DNA of 33,823 nt from Bacteroides sp. Lineage in GTDB: Bacteria > Bacteroidota > Bacteroidia > Bacteroidales > Muribaculaceae. The notes under the pieces were generated by a model. It did no database searches. It saw only the letters and a program-made list of their open reading frames with translations, and was not told the DNA's origin. Below are positions 1 to 9,693 of this stretch, one piece after another. The position numbers and the translations under genes are program-made. Position 1 is the first letter of the stretch; each line of letters starts with the position of its first letter. The stretch is from assembly GCA_023666905.1 (NCBI GenBank), contig JAMPBC010000001.1, positions 72,214 through 106,036 on the forward strand, in the 5' to 3' direction.

Positions 1-21
1 AAAAAATTGCAAATATAATCA

Positions 22-57
22 AAGCGGGCTGACTCCATTTGTGGAATCAGCCCGCTT
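22..57 (-). terminator. Rho-independent terminator closing the nuo/atp cluster
   Basis: Two 16-base arms (22-37 and 42-57) pair with a single mismatch/wobble around a four-base loop. The arms are rich in G and C (core AAGCGGGCTGA / TCAGCCCGCTT). Read on the minus strand the hairpin lies 36 bases after the nuoN stop and is followed by a T-rich stretch ending in six T. The T-tract is not immediately adjacent, so some termination may depend on the hairpin alone. It is the first strong hairpin seen after the whole minus-strand cluster. Confidence 0.8.
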
Positions 58-93
58 GTTATAGGGGAGGTTGATTATTGCTAAGTGATGGTA

Positions 94-1554
94 TCAGAGG
101 CCCACAACCTGGAGCAAGGAATCGTAGAAGAAGCTTACAATGCCGAGCGCAAGGATGCCGGCAACACAAATCCACATGCCAACTCGTTCGGAACATGCAC
201 TGCGGAAATGAGCCACGGTGTTTTCATCTTCATCCTTGATAAACATTGCTTTCACCACAAGCAGATAGTAGTAGAGCGAAACAATTGTGTTAATCAAGGC
301 TATGAGCACAAGCACGTAAATGGCTACCGAACCTTGATTGATTGCTGAGGTGAAGATGAAGAATTTGCTGAAGAATCCGGCAAAGGGAGGAATACCCGCA
401 AGGGAGAACATGGCAAGCATCATGGTGACTGCAAGACGGGGATTGGTTTTGTAAAGCCCGTTATAGTCGTCCATGGACACTTTTCCGCAGTTGTTCTCAA
501 TTGCACCGATAACGCCGAAGGCAGCGAGGTTAGAGAAGATGTAGACAAGTATGTAGTACATCAGAGCAGCCTCGCCCATTGCATTGTTTCCAATGATACC
601 AAGCATAATGTAACCGGCTTGGGAAATTGAAGAGAATGCAAGGAAGCGCTTGAGATTCTTTTGGCGAATTGCAAAGAGGTTTCCGATGGTGATGGTGAGG
701 ATAATCAATGCGTAAAGCATCCATTCCCATGCCTGGGCATAAACCTGGCCGAACACGTTCCACAGGATAACGAGGAAAGCAAAAGCGGCCGAACCCTTGG
801 AAATAACCGAAAGATAAGATGTGACAGAGGTGGGAGCACCCTGATAAACATCGGCTGTCCAAAGATGGAAGGGCACAAGCGAGAGCTTGAAGCCCAGACC
901 TGACATTACAAAGGCAATGGCAACGGAGAGGAGCACCATGTCGGTTGCCGCGGGAGCAGCCAGGGCAGTTGCAATCTTACCATAGTAAAGCGAACCGGTG
1001 AGGCCGTAGACAAAGGACAAGCCCATAAGCAACACTGCCGACGAGAAGACGGCGGTAAGGATGTATTTGGCTGCGGCTTCATGGCTCTCATAGCGGCGCT
1101 TGTTGAAAGCAACCATGGCTGCGAGGGGGAGCGACGCGCTTTCCAGTCCGATAACGAACAGCAGGAAGTGACGTCCGGAAATCATAAGATACATGCCAAA
1201 GAGCGTCAGGAGCAGCAGTTCGTAGAACTCGCCGCGGCGAATGGTCTGCTCTTCAGAGTCGGTCCATTTGAGCGACTGGATGAGCACAATCAGCACACCC
1301 ACATTTAAGATGTTCTTGATTGCTGCAATTGCGGGAGAGGTTTCATACATGCCGGCAAACGCGGTGACGGTGTCGTTTCCGATAACCAGAGGGCAAAATC
1401 CCCAAAGGGTGAACAATCCGAACAGCAGGCATGTGATTTTGCCAATCGCTCCCTGAGCGCGTGCAGGCATAAAGGTGTCGTTGAGGAACACTAAAAGAAA
1501 TAAGACTAACAAGCTTATCTCTTGCTTCATTGCTAAAAACTGTGAGTAATCCAT
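94..1554 (-). CDS. nuoN: NADH-quinone oxidoreductase-type complex I, subunit N
   Basis: Antiporter-like membrane subunit of complex I, proposed to carry one proton channel of the pump in the inner membrane. The 486-residue product is almost wholly hydrophobic, with about 14 membrane helices. The family features are visible: a helix with a buried glutamate (VIGLESASLPL) and the broken-helix segment KLSLVPFHLWTADVYQGAPT followed by a lysine-containing helix (SVISKGSAAFAF). Length fits the family. The ATG at 1554 follows the nuoM stop by 14 bases. It is the last gene of the cluster, followed by the terminator at 22-57. Confidence 0.96.
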   Translation of the reverse strand: MDYSQFLAMKQEISLLVLFLLVFLNDTFMPARAQGAIGKITCLLFGLFTLWGFCPLVIGNDTVTAFAGMYETSPAIAAIKNILNVGVLIVLIQSLKWTDSEEQTIRRGEFYELLLLTLFGMYLMISGRHFLLFVIGLESASLPLAAMVAFNKRRYESHEAAAKYILTAVFSSAVLLMGLSFVYGLTGSLYYGKIATALAAPAATDMVLLSVAIAFVMSGLGFKLSLVPFHLWTADVYQGAPTSVTSYLSVISKGSAAFAFLVILWNVFGQVYAQAWEWMLYALIILTITIGNLFAIRQKNLKRFLAFSSISQAGYIMLGIIGNNAMGEAALMYYILVYIFSNLAAFGVIGAIENNCGKVSMDDYNGLYKTNPRLAVTMMLAMFSLAGIPPFAGFFSKFFIFTSAINQGSVAIYVLVLIALINTIVSLYYYLLVVKAMFIKDEDENTVAHFRSACSERVGMWICVAGILALGIVSFFYDSLLQVVGL

Positions 1555-1568
1555 TTCTTCTTAATCTT

Positions 1569-3077
1569 TTAGTTCATTCCAATAACACTGAAAATCTCGG
1601 GGGAGAAAGTCAAGCGAATCAAATCGGCAAAGAAGTTGGGGAAGCAACCAATGGCAGCCACGCTGACAATCAATGTGATTGTAGCGGTGCGCTCCCACCA
1701 TTCGGCATCAGTGAGCGAACGGTGATGATCGTCCTGAACGGGGCCAAGGAGAAGTTTTCCAACCACGCGGAGAATGTAGACGGCGGTGATAACGATTGAG
1801 CAGCAAGCCACAATTGTGAACACGCGGTGGAACATATCGGCATGCTCGAAGGAGCCCACGAAGATTGTCATTTCAGCCACGAAACCGCTCAAGCCGGGCA
1901 GACCTAACGACGCCATACCGGCAATAACATAGCACACGGCCAGGAACGGCATAATCTTCATTAGTCCACCCATTTTGGTAATATCGCGGGTGTGGGTACG
2001 TCCGTAAATCATACCGATGAGAGCAAAGAACAGGGCTGTCATCAAACCGTGCGAAAGCATTTGCATGATGGCACCGGTCATTGCCGTGGTGTTAAGCATG
2101 AGAATGGCGAAGAGCACAAGGCCGCAGTGGCTAACCGAGGAGTAGGCGTTGATGTACTTGAGGTCGGTTTGCACACAAGCCGAGAAAGCGCCATAGACAA
2201 CCGAGATGCCGGTGAGGATAAGGAAAATCCATGCAAGGTCATTGGCAGCCTGAGGCATCAGATAGATGGCCACACGGAAGCAACCGTAACCTCCGAGCTT
2301 CATAAGCACGCCGGCGTGAAGCATTGACACGGCAGTGGGAGCCGAGGCGTGACCGTCGGGGCTCCAGGTGTGGAAGGGGAACATGGCTCCGAGCACACCG
2401 AATCCCACAAAAGTCATGGGGAACAGGAAGTACTGCCAGCCGGTGGAGATGGCTGCATTCTTAGAAATGTCAAGCAAGTTCCATGTGAGCTGCGAGGGGT
2501 CGGCTGCCGAATGGTAGTAAATACCAATCAAGCCAAGCATAAGGAAAGCGGAACCGCCCATGAGCATCAGAGTGAGCTTCATGGCTGAATAGTTCTTGTT
2601 TCCGCTGCCCCAAACACCAATGAGCAGATACATCGGAATCAGGGCCACCTCATAGAACATGAACATTGTGAACAGGTCAATTGAAATGAAGAAACCGAAC
2701 ACACCGGTGGAGAGCAGAATGAGCCAGAGGAAGAATTCCTTGGGAAGAGGATTGATTTTCCATGAGGCGAAACTGCCGGTGAGCAGGATAATTGACGAGA
2801 GAATCAACATGGCCACCGAAATGCCGTCGACACCTACAGCCAGTTTGATGTGGAGCGGTTTGAACCAATCCCACGAATCGACAAACTGCATTTGCAATTC
2901 GGGGTGAGCGGCATGGCGGGCAAGATATTCCACAAGCAAATAAATGGACAGCACCGTGAGAGCGAGCGCCCCGGTAACGGCCACGGCCCGGATTTGCTTG
3001 ATGTTTTTGCAGAGGGCCACTCCGGCGAGCATGAGCACCGGAATCACCACAAAATATATCAATATATTAGAAAACAT
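1569..3077 (-). CDS. nuoM: NADH-quinone oxidoreductase-type complex I, subunit M
   Basis: Second antiporter-like subunit of complex I, in the inner membrane. The 502-residue protein has about 14 hydrophobic segments. The essential glutamate helix is present (FMFYEVALIPMYLLIGVWG), as is the segment FPFHTWSPDGHASAPTAVS followed by the lysine of the next helix (GVLMKLGGYG). These are the residues linked to proton transfer in NuoM. The start ATG at 3077 lies 47 bases after the nuoL stop. Length and order (L-M-N) are standard. Confidence 0.97.
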   Translation of the reverse strand: MFSNILIYFVVIPVLMLAGVALCKNIKQIRAVAVTGALALTVLSIYLLVEYLARHAAHPELQMQFVDSWDWFKPLHIKLAVGVDGISVAMLILSSIILLTGSFASWKINPLPKEFFLWLILLSTGVFGFFISIDLFTMFMFYEVALIPMYLLIGVWGSGNKNYSAMKLTLMLMGGSAFLMLGLIGIYYHSAADPSQLTWNLLDISKNAAISTGWQYFLFPMTFVGFGVLGAMFPFHTWSPDGHASAPTAVSMLHAGVLMKLGGYGCFRVAIYLMPQAANDLAWIFLILTGISVVYGAFSACVQTDLKYINAYSSVSHCGLVLFAILMLNTTAMTGAIMQMLSHGLMTALFFALIGMIYGRTHTRDITKMGGLMKIMPFLAVCYVIAGMASLGLPGLSGFVAEMTIFVGSFEHADMFHRVFTIVACCSIVITAVYILRVVGKLLLGPVQDDHHRSLTDAEWWERTATITLIVSVAAIGCFPNFFADLIRLTFSPEIFSVIGMN

Positions 3078-3124
3078 AATTTACTCTTTATTTACTTTTT
3101 CCATGATTCATAACGGGAGGCACA

Positions 3125-5128
3125 TTACATCAGGCACAGTGCGGTGACAAGACCGAGCAGAAGCGCTCCGATGAGATAAATCCACACATACATCTGAACC
3201 CGTCCGCTTTGCAAACCGCGAATGGCCCAAGAGGCTTTGTTGGTAACGTATGCGAAACCGTCCATTGTGCCATCGATGATGTGGCGGTCAAACCATGCAA
3301 TGGGGCGGCAGATACCTCCAAAAATAATTTTGTGTGTGATGAACATGTAAAGCTCGTCCCAGTAGAAACGGTGGTGGCACCATGTCCAGAGAGTGGGCAA
3401 TGCATTGCGCATTTTCTCGGGAAGAGGATTCTCCTTCATGTACATTTTGGTGGCGATGAGAATGCCCACAATGGCAACGATGAGGCTCACTGTGGCAACG
3501 CTCCAGTCAAAGTGCGCCATGAAATCGTAAGGCTTGCCGTCCCAGCTAACCAGATTGCCGAAGGGAATCAAACCGGCCACAACTGAAATGGCGGCAAGAA
3601 TAATCAGCGGCAGGGTCATGGTCCAGGGCTGATCGTGAGGCTGGTGATGTCCGGGGTGCACTTTGTGTTCCTTCCACCAGAAGATAAGATAGTAGAGACG
3701 GAACATGTAGAAAGCGGTGAGTCCGGCCACGAGCGACATCCACACGTAAGCAATCCAGCTGTTGCCCAAACATGCGCTCAGAATTTCATCTTTGGAGAAG
3801 AAGCCTGAGAACGGAATGATACCGGCAATGGACAAACATCCAATGAGGAATGTGATGTGAGTGATGGGCATGAATTTGCGCAAGCCGTGCATGGCGGTGT
3901 AGTCGTTCGAGCCTATGGCATGGATGAGTGCACCGGCGCCGAGGAACAAGAGAGCCTTGAACATGGCGTGGGTGAACAAGTGGAACATCGACGCCATGTA
4001 ACCGAGACCTTCGTGGAATTCGGGACGGGCAACACCGAGCGACACCATCATGAATGCAATCTGCGAAATGGTTGAGAATGCGAGCACTCGCTTGATGTCA
4101 ATCTGCGTGCAAGCCACCATGGCCGCGTAAAGAGCCGTGAGAGCGCCAACCACTGTGATAATGACCAGCGAGGTTTCTTCCATAAGGTAAAGCGGGAAGA
4201 GACGGGCCACAAGGTAAACACCGGCCACAACCATTGTGGCAGCATGGATAAGGGCCGACACCGGAGTGGGACCTTCCATTGCATCGGGGAGCCAGATGTG
4301 AAGGGGGAGCATGGCCGATTTACCCATACCGCCCATGAAAATGAGCACCAGCGCCCAGGTGAGCACTGAGCCACCGAGGAACACGGGAGCCGCGCTGGTG
4401 GCGAAAATGTTGCGGATTGACTCGGCAGTGCCAATATTAACGGCGAAGGTGTCAGGGGCAACATTTATCGAGGTTAGCTCTGTGAAGTTGAAGGTGCCGG
4501 TGTAGAACGACAGGATGAGGATACCGATAAGGAATCCGAGGTCGGCAAAGCGGGTTACGATGAAAGCCTTTTTGGAGGCAGACACTGCCGAAGGCTTCAC
4601 ATAGTAGAACCCGATGAGCAGATAGGATGAGGCACCCACCAACTCCCAGAAAATATACATCTGGAAAATGTTGGTTGCAACAACCAGGCCAAGCATTGAG
4701 AAGCTGAACAGGGCAAGGAAAGCGTAGAAACGCTGGAAACCGTGTTCGTAAACGCCGTGGTGGTCGCGCATGTAGCCGTTACTGTAAAGGTGAACCATGA
4801 AAGAGATGGTTGTAATCACCACAAGCAGAAGGGCTGAAATGGGGTCAAGCAGGAAGCCGAGGCGAATCACAAGCTTGTCATAGAACTGCAGCCAGTCATG
4901 GTTGAAAACAATGAACTGGAGGCGGTCACCGGCTTGGGAAACGAACTCGGGTGCGCCCGAGAAGAAATAAAGATAAGCGGTGTAATAGGCAAGCAGAAGA
5001 GTCACGCCCATTCCTGCTGTGCCGAGAATACCGGCCAGTTTATGGCTCATGAACTTGCCGAGCAAGCCCAGCAAGAGAAACATAAACAGGGGTATGGCGA
5101 GAATTAAAACGGGGATAGTAGCTTCCAT
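3125..5128 (-). CDS. nuoL: NADH-quinone oxidoreductase-type complex I, subunit L
   Basis: Largest antiporter-like subunit of complex I, at the distal end of the membrane arm, with a long lateral helix at its C terminus. The 667-residue product carries the glutamate helix YIFWELVGASSYLLIGFY, the segment LPLHIWLPDAMEGPTPVSAL and many membrane helices. A charged, histidine-rich loop (EHKVHPGHHQPHDQ) lies near residue 490. The C-terminal third ends in a further hydrophobic helix, as expected for NuoL. The start is 6 bases after the nuoK stop, so translation is probably coupled. Confidence 0.97.
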   Translation of the reverse strand: MEATIPVLILAIPLFMFLLLGLLGKFMSHKLAGILGTAGMGVTLLLAYYTAYLYFFSGAPEFVSQAGDRLQFIVFNHDWLQFYDKLVIRLGFLLDPISALLLVVITTISFMVHLYSNGYMRDHHGVYEHGFQRFYAFLALFSFSMLGLVVATNIFQMYIFWELVGASSYLLIGFYYVKPSAVSASKKAFIVTRFADLGFLIGILILSFYTGTFNFTELTSINVAPDTFAVNIGTAESIRNIFATSAAPVFLGGSVLTWALVLIFMGGMGKSAMLPLHIWLPDAMEGPTPVSALIHAATMVVAGVYLVARLFPLYLMEETSLVIITVVGALTALYAAMVACTQIDIKRVLAFSTISQIAFMMVSLGVARPEFHEGLGYMASMFHLFTHAMFKALLFLGAGALIHAIGSNDYTAMHGLRKFMPITHITFLIGCLSIAGIIPFSGFFSKDEILSACLGNSWIAYVWMSLVAGLTAFYMFRLYYLIFWWKEHKVHPGHHQPHDQPWTMTLPLIILAAISVVAGLIPFGNLVSWDGKPYDFMAHFDWSVATVSLIVAIVGILIATKMYMKENPLPEKMRNALPTLWTWCHHRFYWDELYMFITHKIIFGGICRPIAWFDRHIIDGTMDGFAYVTNKASWAIRGLQSGRVQMYVWIYLIGALLLGLVTALCLM

Positions 5129-5134
5129 AATGCC

Positions 5135-5446
5135 TTAATGTTTCATTTTTGAGAGGTCAGAAACGCTGATATTCTTGACCTCGCGGAACACATTGATTAT
5201 AATGGCTATGGCGAGAGCCGTTTCAGCGGCGGCAATCGCAATTGCGAAGAGGGTGAAGAACATACCCTCCATGTTCTCAGGATACAGATAGCGGTTGAAC
5301 AGGACAAAGTTAATGTCGACAGCATTGAGCATCAGTTCAAGCGAGATTAGCATCGCAATCATGTTGTGGCGGGTTACAAAACCGTACACACCGCAGCAGA
5401 ACATGACAAGCGACGGAATGAGATAGTAAAGAATTGTAATATCCAT
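5135..5446 (-). CDS. nuoK: NADH-quinone oxidoreductase-type complex I, subunit K
   Basis: Small three-helix membrane subunit of complex I, 103 residues, the normal length. Both buried glutamates important for proton transfer are seen: LISLELMLNAVDINF in helix 2 and AAAETALAIAIII in helix 3. It starts 7 bases after the nuoJ stop, in standard J-K-L order. Confidence 0.97.
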   Translation of the reverse strand: MDITILYYLIPSLVMFCCGVYGFVTRHNMIAMLISLELMLNAVDINFVLFNRYLYPENMEGMFFTLFAIAIAAAETALAIAIIINVFREVKNISVSDLSKMKH

Positions 5447-5453
5447 TGGTCAA

Positions 5454-5969
5454 TTATCTTTTGCGGGCAACGACAACGCCACCGATTATACATGCCAATA
5501 ACAACACACTGATAGCCTCGAAGGGCAACAAATACTGATACTCACCCGTGCCCATGAGAGCCTGCCCTATTTTATGCATCACGGGGTTCTCCATGGCCGG
5601 GAGTTTGGTCATGGCCATGCCGCAGCGGTAAAGCAGAGCAAAGCAAACAACGGCAAAGGTGGCAACCGATGCCACAATGCCTAAAACACGCTTTTTGGAT
5701 ATGAGTTGGTCGCCGTTGTGTCCGGGATGAGATGTAAGGAAAATAGAGAACACAAACAGCACCACAATGCCTCCGGCATAGACGGCAATTTGCACGGCAC
5801 CCAGAAACTCATAGTCGAGCTTGAAATAGAGGGCGGCTGTTGCAAACAGCGTAAACAGAAGGAATGTGGCTGAGCGCAAAATTTTGCGGGTGGTGACCGT
5901 CAGTACCGAAAAAACGACAATCGACAAAGCGATTATCAGATACATGATGATACTTCCTACTGATTCCAT
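5454..5969 (-). CDS. nuoJ: NADH-quinone oxidoreductase-type complex I, subunit J
   Basis: Membrane subunit of complex I with five predicted helices, 171 residues. The conserved region LDYEFLGAVQIAVYAGGIVVL matches the NuoJ signature around helix 3, whose pi-bulge is thought to couple quinone chemistry to proton pumping. The start lies 14 bases after the nuoI stop. Length and gene order are typical. Confidence 0.96.
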   Translation of the reverse strand: MESVGSIIMYLIIALSIVVFSVLTVTTRKILRSATFLLFTLFATAALYFKLDYEFLGAVQIAVYAGGIVVLFVFSIFLTSHPGHNGDQLISKKRVLGIVASVATFAVVCFALLYRCGMAMTKLPAMENPVMHKIGQALMGTGEYQYLLPFEAISVLLLACIIGGVVVARKR

Positions 5970-5983
5970 ATATAATGATTGAT

Positions 5984-6598
5984 TTATTTTTCAGTTGAGT
6001 CCTTGGGAGCGGGAGCTGCATTTCCTGATTCACCGGCGGCTGCGGCGGCTTTCTTAGCGGCGGCTGCAGCTTTGGCAGCTGCGATCTTGGCCTCTTTCTC
6101 AGCTTGCATTTTGGCAATCTGTTCAGGGGTTGGAGCAGGCTCCTCTTTTTCGGGCAGGTAGTTCAGCTTCTTCACAAGCTTGTCGCGGGTAAACACTGCC
6201 TGTTCAAAATCATTTTTAAATTCAAGTGCATCCTGCGGGCAAGTTGTTACGCACAGCTGGCAGAATGTGCAGCTTCCCAAATCATAAATGTACTTGTCGA
6301 GCTTGCGCTTCTGCTTGCCGTCCCAGGTGGGAACCATTTTAGTGGTCAGCGAAATGGTGCCGTTGGGGCAGTTACGCTGGCAAATGCCGCAGGCAATACA
6401 CTTGTGATTGCCGTCGGCATCATACTTAAGTTGCAGAATGGCGCGGAAGCGATCGGGGACGTGAACTTTTTCACGATCCTCGGGATATTTTTCAGTTATC
6501 TTGGGGGTTATAAATTCCTTCCCGGTGACTTGCATGCCTTTAACAAGGCTTGCAATGCCGTGCCCCAAAGATGAAAAATAATCTTTTACACTACCCAT
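5984..6598 (-). CDS. nuoI: Complex I iron-sulfur subunit I (two 4Fe-4S clusters) with Ala/Lys-rich tail
   Basis: Peripheral-arm subunit carrying electrons to the N2 cluster. Two ferredoxin motifs hold the N6a and N6b [4Fe-4S] clusters: cysteines 67, 70, 73 and 77 (CIACGICQRNC) and 110, 113, 116 and 120 (CTFCQLCVTTC). The 204-residue protein carries about 54 residues beyond the folded core: a proline/glutamate segment, then an alanine- and lysine-rich run likely to be helical, then a flexible end. The gene begins 36 bases after the atpG stop. It resumes the nuo order interrupted by the ATP synthase genes. A weak promoter-like TAACTTTA lies in that gap, but its upstream half is poor. Confidence 0.96.
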   Translation of the reverse strand: MGSVKDYFSSLGHGIASLVKGMQVTGKEFITPKITEKYPEDREKVHVPDRFRAILQLKYDADGNHKCIACGICQRNCPNGTISLTTKMVPTWDGKQKRKLDKYIYDLGSCTFCQLCVTTCPQDALEFKNDFEQAVFTRDKLVKKLNYLPEKEEPAPTPEQIAKMQAEKEAKIAAAKAAAAAKKAAAAAGESGNAAPAPKDSTEK

Positions 6599-6634
6599 TT
6601 GTTTAATATTCTGATTAGTAAAGTTTAAAGTTAA

Positions 6635-7516
6635 TTATCTTATCTGACCACCAAGAATATCGAGCAATTCAGTGGTGATGCTTTGTTGACGAAGTTTATT
6701 GTATTCGAGCTGGAGCTGTTCAAGAAGTTTCTTGGCGTTATCGTTGGCACTCTGCATGGCCATTACGCGTGCGGCCTGTTCCGATGCCCGGTTTTCGGTG
6801 AACACATCCTGCATCACTGACATGAGGAACATTGGCAAAATGGTGCGGAAAATGGTGTTCGCATCCGGCTCGAAAATGTAAGGGCGGCAATTCGCACTCA
6901 CGCCGTTGGCGCTGAACGTGGAGCTCACCACAGGGATTAGCTGCTCGCAACTTGGGCGCTGCCGGCTAACGCTCTTGAAGCTCATGTAAAGAATGTCCAC
7001 GCGGTCAAGTTCGCCGTCAAGGAATTTATTTTGCAACACGCTCATAAAGTCCTTGACACCGTTGCCGGTGGTTTTGGAGTCGACTCCGGGCACCGTTTCC
7101 ACGTGCAGATGCTTGTCCGTTAACTTAAGAACGGCTTTGGTGATTTTCCCACCCACGGGATAAATGGTTATGTCCGTATCGGCTCCGAAGTTGGTTCGGT
7201 AAGCTTCAATTTGCTGCAAGAGCAGTTTGAAAATGTTGACATTATAGGCACCGCACAGGCCATCGTCCGAACCGAACACCACAATGCCAAGCTTGTGAAC
7301 GGGACGTTCAACAATGAGCGGCGATGAAAATTCGGCATCGGCCGTGAGCAGATTGCCTATTATTGTTTCGATTTGCCTGCGGTATGGCAACAGTCTACGC
7401 AGCGCCATTTCAGCCTTGTGCATTTTGGCCGAAGAAATCATTTTCATGGCGCCCGTGATTTTTTCGGACGATGCCACAGACCCTATTCGGCCTTTCAGTT
7501 CTCGCAGTGTAGCCAT
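6635..7516 (-). CDS. atpG: F-type ATP synthase gamma subunit
   Basis: Central rotor shaft of F1, coupling c-ring rotation to catalysis in the alpha/beta hexamer. The 293-residue protein starts with the N-terminal helix signature (LRELKGRIGSVASSEKIT). It ends with the conserved C-terminal coiled-coil helix (ASEQAARVMAMQSANDNAKK followed by LEYNKLRQQSITTELLDI). Length is typical. The start lies 36 bases after the atpA stop, and this is the last of the eight atp genes before nuoI. Confidence 0.97.
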   Translation of the reverse strand: MATLRELKGRIGSVASSEKITGAMKMISSAKMHKAEMALRRLLPYRRQIETIIGNLLTADAEFSSPLIVERPVHKLGIVVFGSDDGLCGAYNVNIFKLLLQQIEAYRTNFGADTDITIYPVGGKITKAVLKLTDKHLHVETVPGVDSKTTGNGVKDFMSVLQNKFLDGELDRVDILYMSFKSVSRQRPSCEQLIPVVSSTFSANGVSANCRPYIFEPDANTIFRTILPMFLMSVMQDVFTENRASEQAARVMAMQSANDNAKKLLEQLQLEYNKLRQQSITTELLDILGGQIR

Positions 7517-7552
7517 ATTTCAGTCAATCGGTAAGCAATAAGTGAATGTCAA

Positions 7553-9127
7553 TTAGTTAAAGCGGCTTGCCACATCGTTGGCGGCAGCGGTTAGTTTCTC
7601 CACAACATCGTCGGTGAGCTGTCCGTTGCGAATCGGGGTCAACACCTCGTCGGCATACTTGGCATGCAGCAGCTGCAGATACTGTTTTTCAAATTCCGCC
7701 ACCTTGTCAAGAGGCACATTTTCAAGCAAGCCTTTTGTTCCGGCAAAGATAACGGCAACTTCATCTTCCACTGCCATGGGATGATACTGCGGCTGGATGA
7801 GCAGACGCTCGTTTTTACGACCTTTGTCAATAACGCGGGCTGTCACAGGGTCAATATCACCGCCGAATTTAGTGAACGATTCAAGTTCGCGGAACTGGGC
7901 CTGGTCAATTTTCAGTGTACCGGCAACCTTTTTCATTGACTTGATTTGAGCGTTACCACCCACACGGGACACGGAGATACCTACGTTGATTGCAGGACGG
8001 ATACCGCGGTTGAACAGGGCTGTTTCAAGGAATATCTGTCCGTCAGTGATTGAAATCACGTTCGTGGGAATGTATGCCGAAACGTCGCCGGCCTGGGTTT
8101 CGATTATGGGGAGGGCTGTTAGCGACCCGCCACCTTTAATCAAGGGCTTGAGCGGAGCGGGGAGGTCGTTCATTTGCGAAGCCACCTCCTGATTGTCAAT
8201 AATCTTGGCGGCACGTTCAAGCAAACGCGAGTGGAGATAGAAAATATCGCCGGGGTAAGCCTCGCGTCCTGAAGGGCGCTTCAGGATAAGCGACACTTCA
8301 CGATAGGCAACGGCCTGCTTTGAAAGGTCGTCGTAAACAATGAGGGCATCGCGGCCGGTGTCGCGGAAATATTCACCTATGGCTACACCGGCAAACGGTG
8401 CGTAGTAACGCATCGAGGCGGAATCGGAAGCAGTGGCGGCAACAACCACAGTGTAGTCAAGCGCGCCGTTTTTACGCAGTGTGTCAACAAGGGCCGCAAC
8501 CGTAGAGGCTTTTTGGCCAATGGCAACATAGATGCAATAAACCGGCTTGCCTTCCTCAAAGTTCTTGCGCTGGTTGATGATGGTGTCGACGGCAATAGCG
8601 GTTTTACCGATCTGGCGGTCGCCGATAATGAGCTCACGCTGACCGCGGCCAATGGGCACCATCGAGTCAATGGCCTTAAGACCGGTTTGCAGCGGCTGCT
8701 TAACCGGCTGGCGATAGATAACACCAGGAGCCTTGCGCTCCAAGGGAAGATTCATGAGTTCGCCGGAAATGGGTCCGCAACCGTCGATGGGTTCACCCAA
8801 TACATTTATGACGCGTCCCAGCAATCCTTCGCCCACAGGAATAGAGGCGATTTCGCCGGTACGGCGCACTGACATGTTTTCGGTAACTTTGTCAACATTG
8901 TTGAGCAAAATCACACCCACGTTGCTTTCCTCAAGGTTAAGAGCAACGCCTTTCACACCATTTTCGAACTCCACAAGCTCATTGGCGCAAACATTGTCCA
9001 AACCATAAACGTGAGCCACGCCGTCGCCAACTTCAAGCACTGTGCCGGTTTCCTCGAACGACACCTTGGAATTGACCGTTTCAAGCTGTTGCTTTAATAT
9101 TTCTGAAATCTCGCTGGGATTAATCAT
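7553..9127 (-). CDS. atpA: F-type ATP synthase alpha subunit
   Basis: Non-catalytic nucleotide-binding subunit of F1. The 524-residue protein has the beta-barrel N-terminal domain, a Walker A motif ([11 protein letters not shown]), and the alpha-subunit signature with the arginine finger ([20 protein letters not shown]). The start codon overlaps the atpH stop as ATGA (9124-9127), a sign of translational coupling. Length matches the family. Confidence 0.98.
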   Translation of the reverse strand: MINPSEISEILKQQLETVNSKVSFEETGTVLEVGDGVAHVYGLDNVCANELVEFENGVKGVALNLEESNVGVILLNNVDKVTENMSVRRTGEIASIPVGEGLLGRVINVLGEPIDGCGPISGELMNLPLERKAPGVIYRQPVKQPLQTGLKAIDSMVPIGRGQRELIIGDRQIGKTAIAVDTIINQRKNFEEGKPVYCIYVAIGQKASTVAALVDTLRKNGALDYTVVVAATASDSASMRYYAPFAGVAIGEYFRDTGRDALIVYDDLSKQAVAYREVSLILKRPSGREAYPGDIFYLHSRLLERAAKIIDNQEVASQMNDLPAPLKPLIKGGGSLTALPIIETQAGDVSAYIPTNVISITDGQIFLETALFNRGIRPAINVGISVSRVGGNAQIKSMKKVAGTLKIDQAQFRELESFTKFGGDIDPVTARVIDKGRKNERLLIQPQYHPMAVEDEVAVIFAGTKGLLENVPLDKVAEFEKQYLQLLHAKYADEVLTPIRNGQLTDDVVEKLTAAANDVASRFN

Positions 9128-9678
9128 TGATTCTGATTTAAAAGATTTAATCGCAATTGTTTTAATTCGTTGCTGACAGAGGCGTCAACTTTTTCATTGC
9201 CAACGCTTACAGTGAAACCACCTATAAGCGAGGGGTCGATTTGCATGGAGTATTCCATTGTGCCGCCATTCAGATGCTTCTCCACAAGCTGCATGAGCCG
9301 TTTCTGGTCGGCATCGGAAAGTTTTGCGGCCGATGTTACTTTCACATCGTAAATATGGTTCTCCTGACGGTAGAGGTCCACATAAGCCAAGGCCATCAAC
9401 CGGATGAATCCTATGCGGCGGTTTTCGGCGATTAGCTTCACAAAATCGGCCAGGAGCCCGGTTTTGTTGCCACTTTCACCGGCAGCCGTAAGAATAAGAT
9501 TTTTCTTGTCGGCCAGAGAAATGTAGGGATTGTTCAGAGTTTCAGAAAGCTGCGGCAACTCCACAAAGGAGGCGTCGAGACGTTTCATCACATCGTAAAC
9601 TTTAGTAGCCAGGCCGCGTTCTTGGGCCACAAGCAACAGAGCCTTGGCATATCGGCGCGGAATCAACCCTTCGTTCAT
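9124..9678 (-). CDS. atpH: F-type ATP synthase delta subunit
   Basis: Peripheral-stalk subunit joining the b subunits to the top of F1 (OSCP homologue). The 184-residue protein has the N-terminal helical domain ([15 protein letters not shown]) and the C-terminal signature region ([20 protein letters not shown]). It starts 15 bases after the atpF stop and overlaps atpA by four bases. Confidence 0.95.
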   Translation of the reverse strand: MNEGLIPRRYAKALLLVAQERGLATKVYDVMKRLDASFVELPQLSETLNNPYISLADKKNLILTAAGESGNKTGLLADFVKLIAENRRIGFIRLMALAYVDLYRQENHIYDVKVTSAAKLSDADQKRLMQLVEKHLNGGTMEYSMQIDPSLIGGFTVSVGNEKVDASVSNELKQLRLNLLNQNQ

Positions 9679-9693
9679 TGGTCAGTGTGGGTG

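Noticed and set aside
10-17. TATATTTG on the minus strand just past the nuo terminator, as a promoter for a gene to the left
   Set aside because: No TTG or TTTG lies 19-21 bases upstream, that position falls in the hairpin loop on the wrong strand, and the downstream gene is outside the window.
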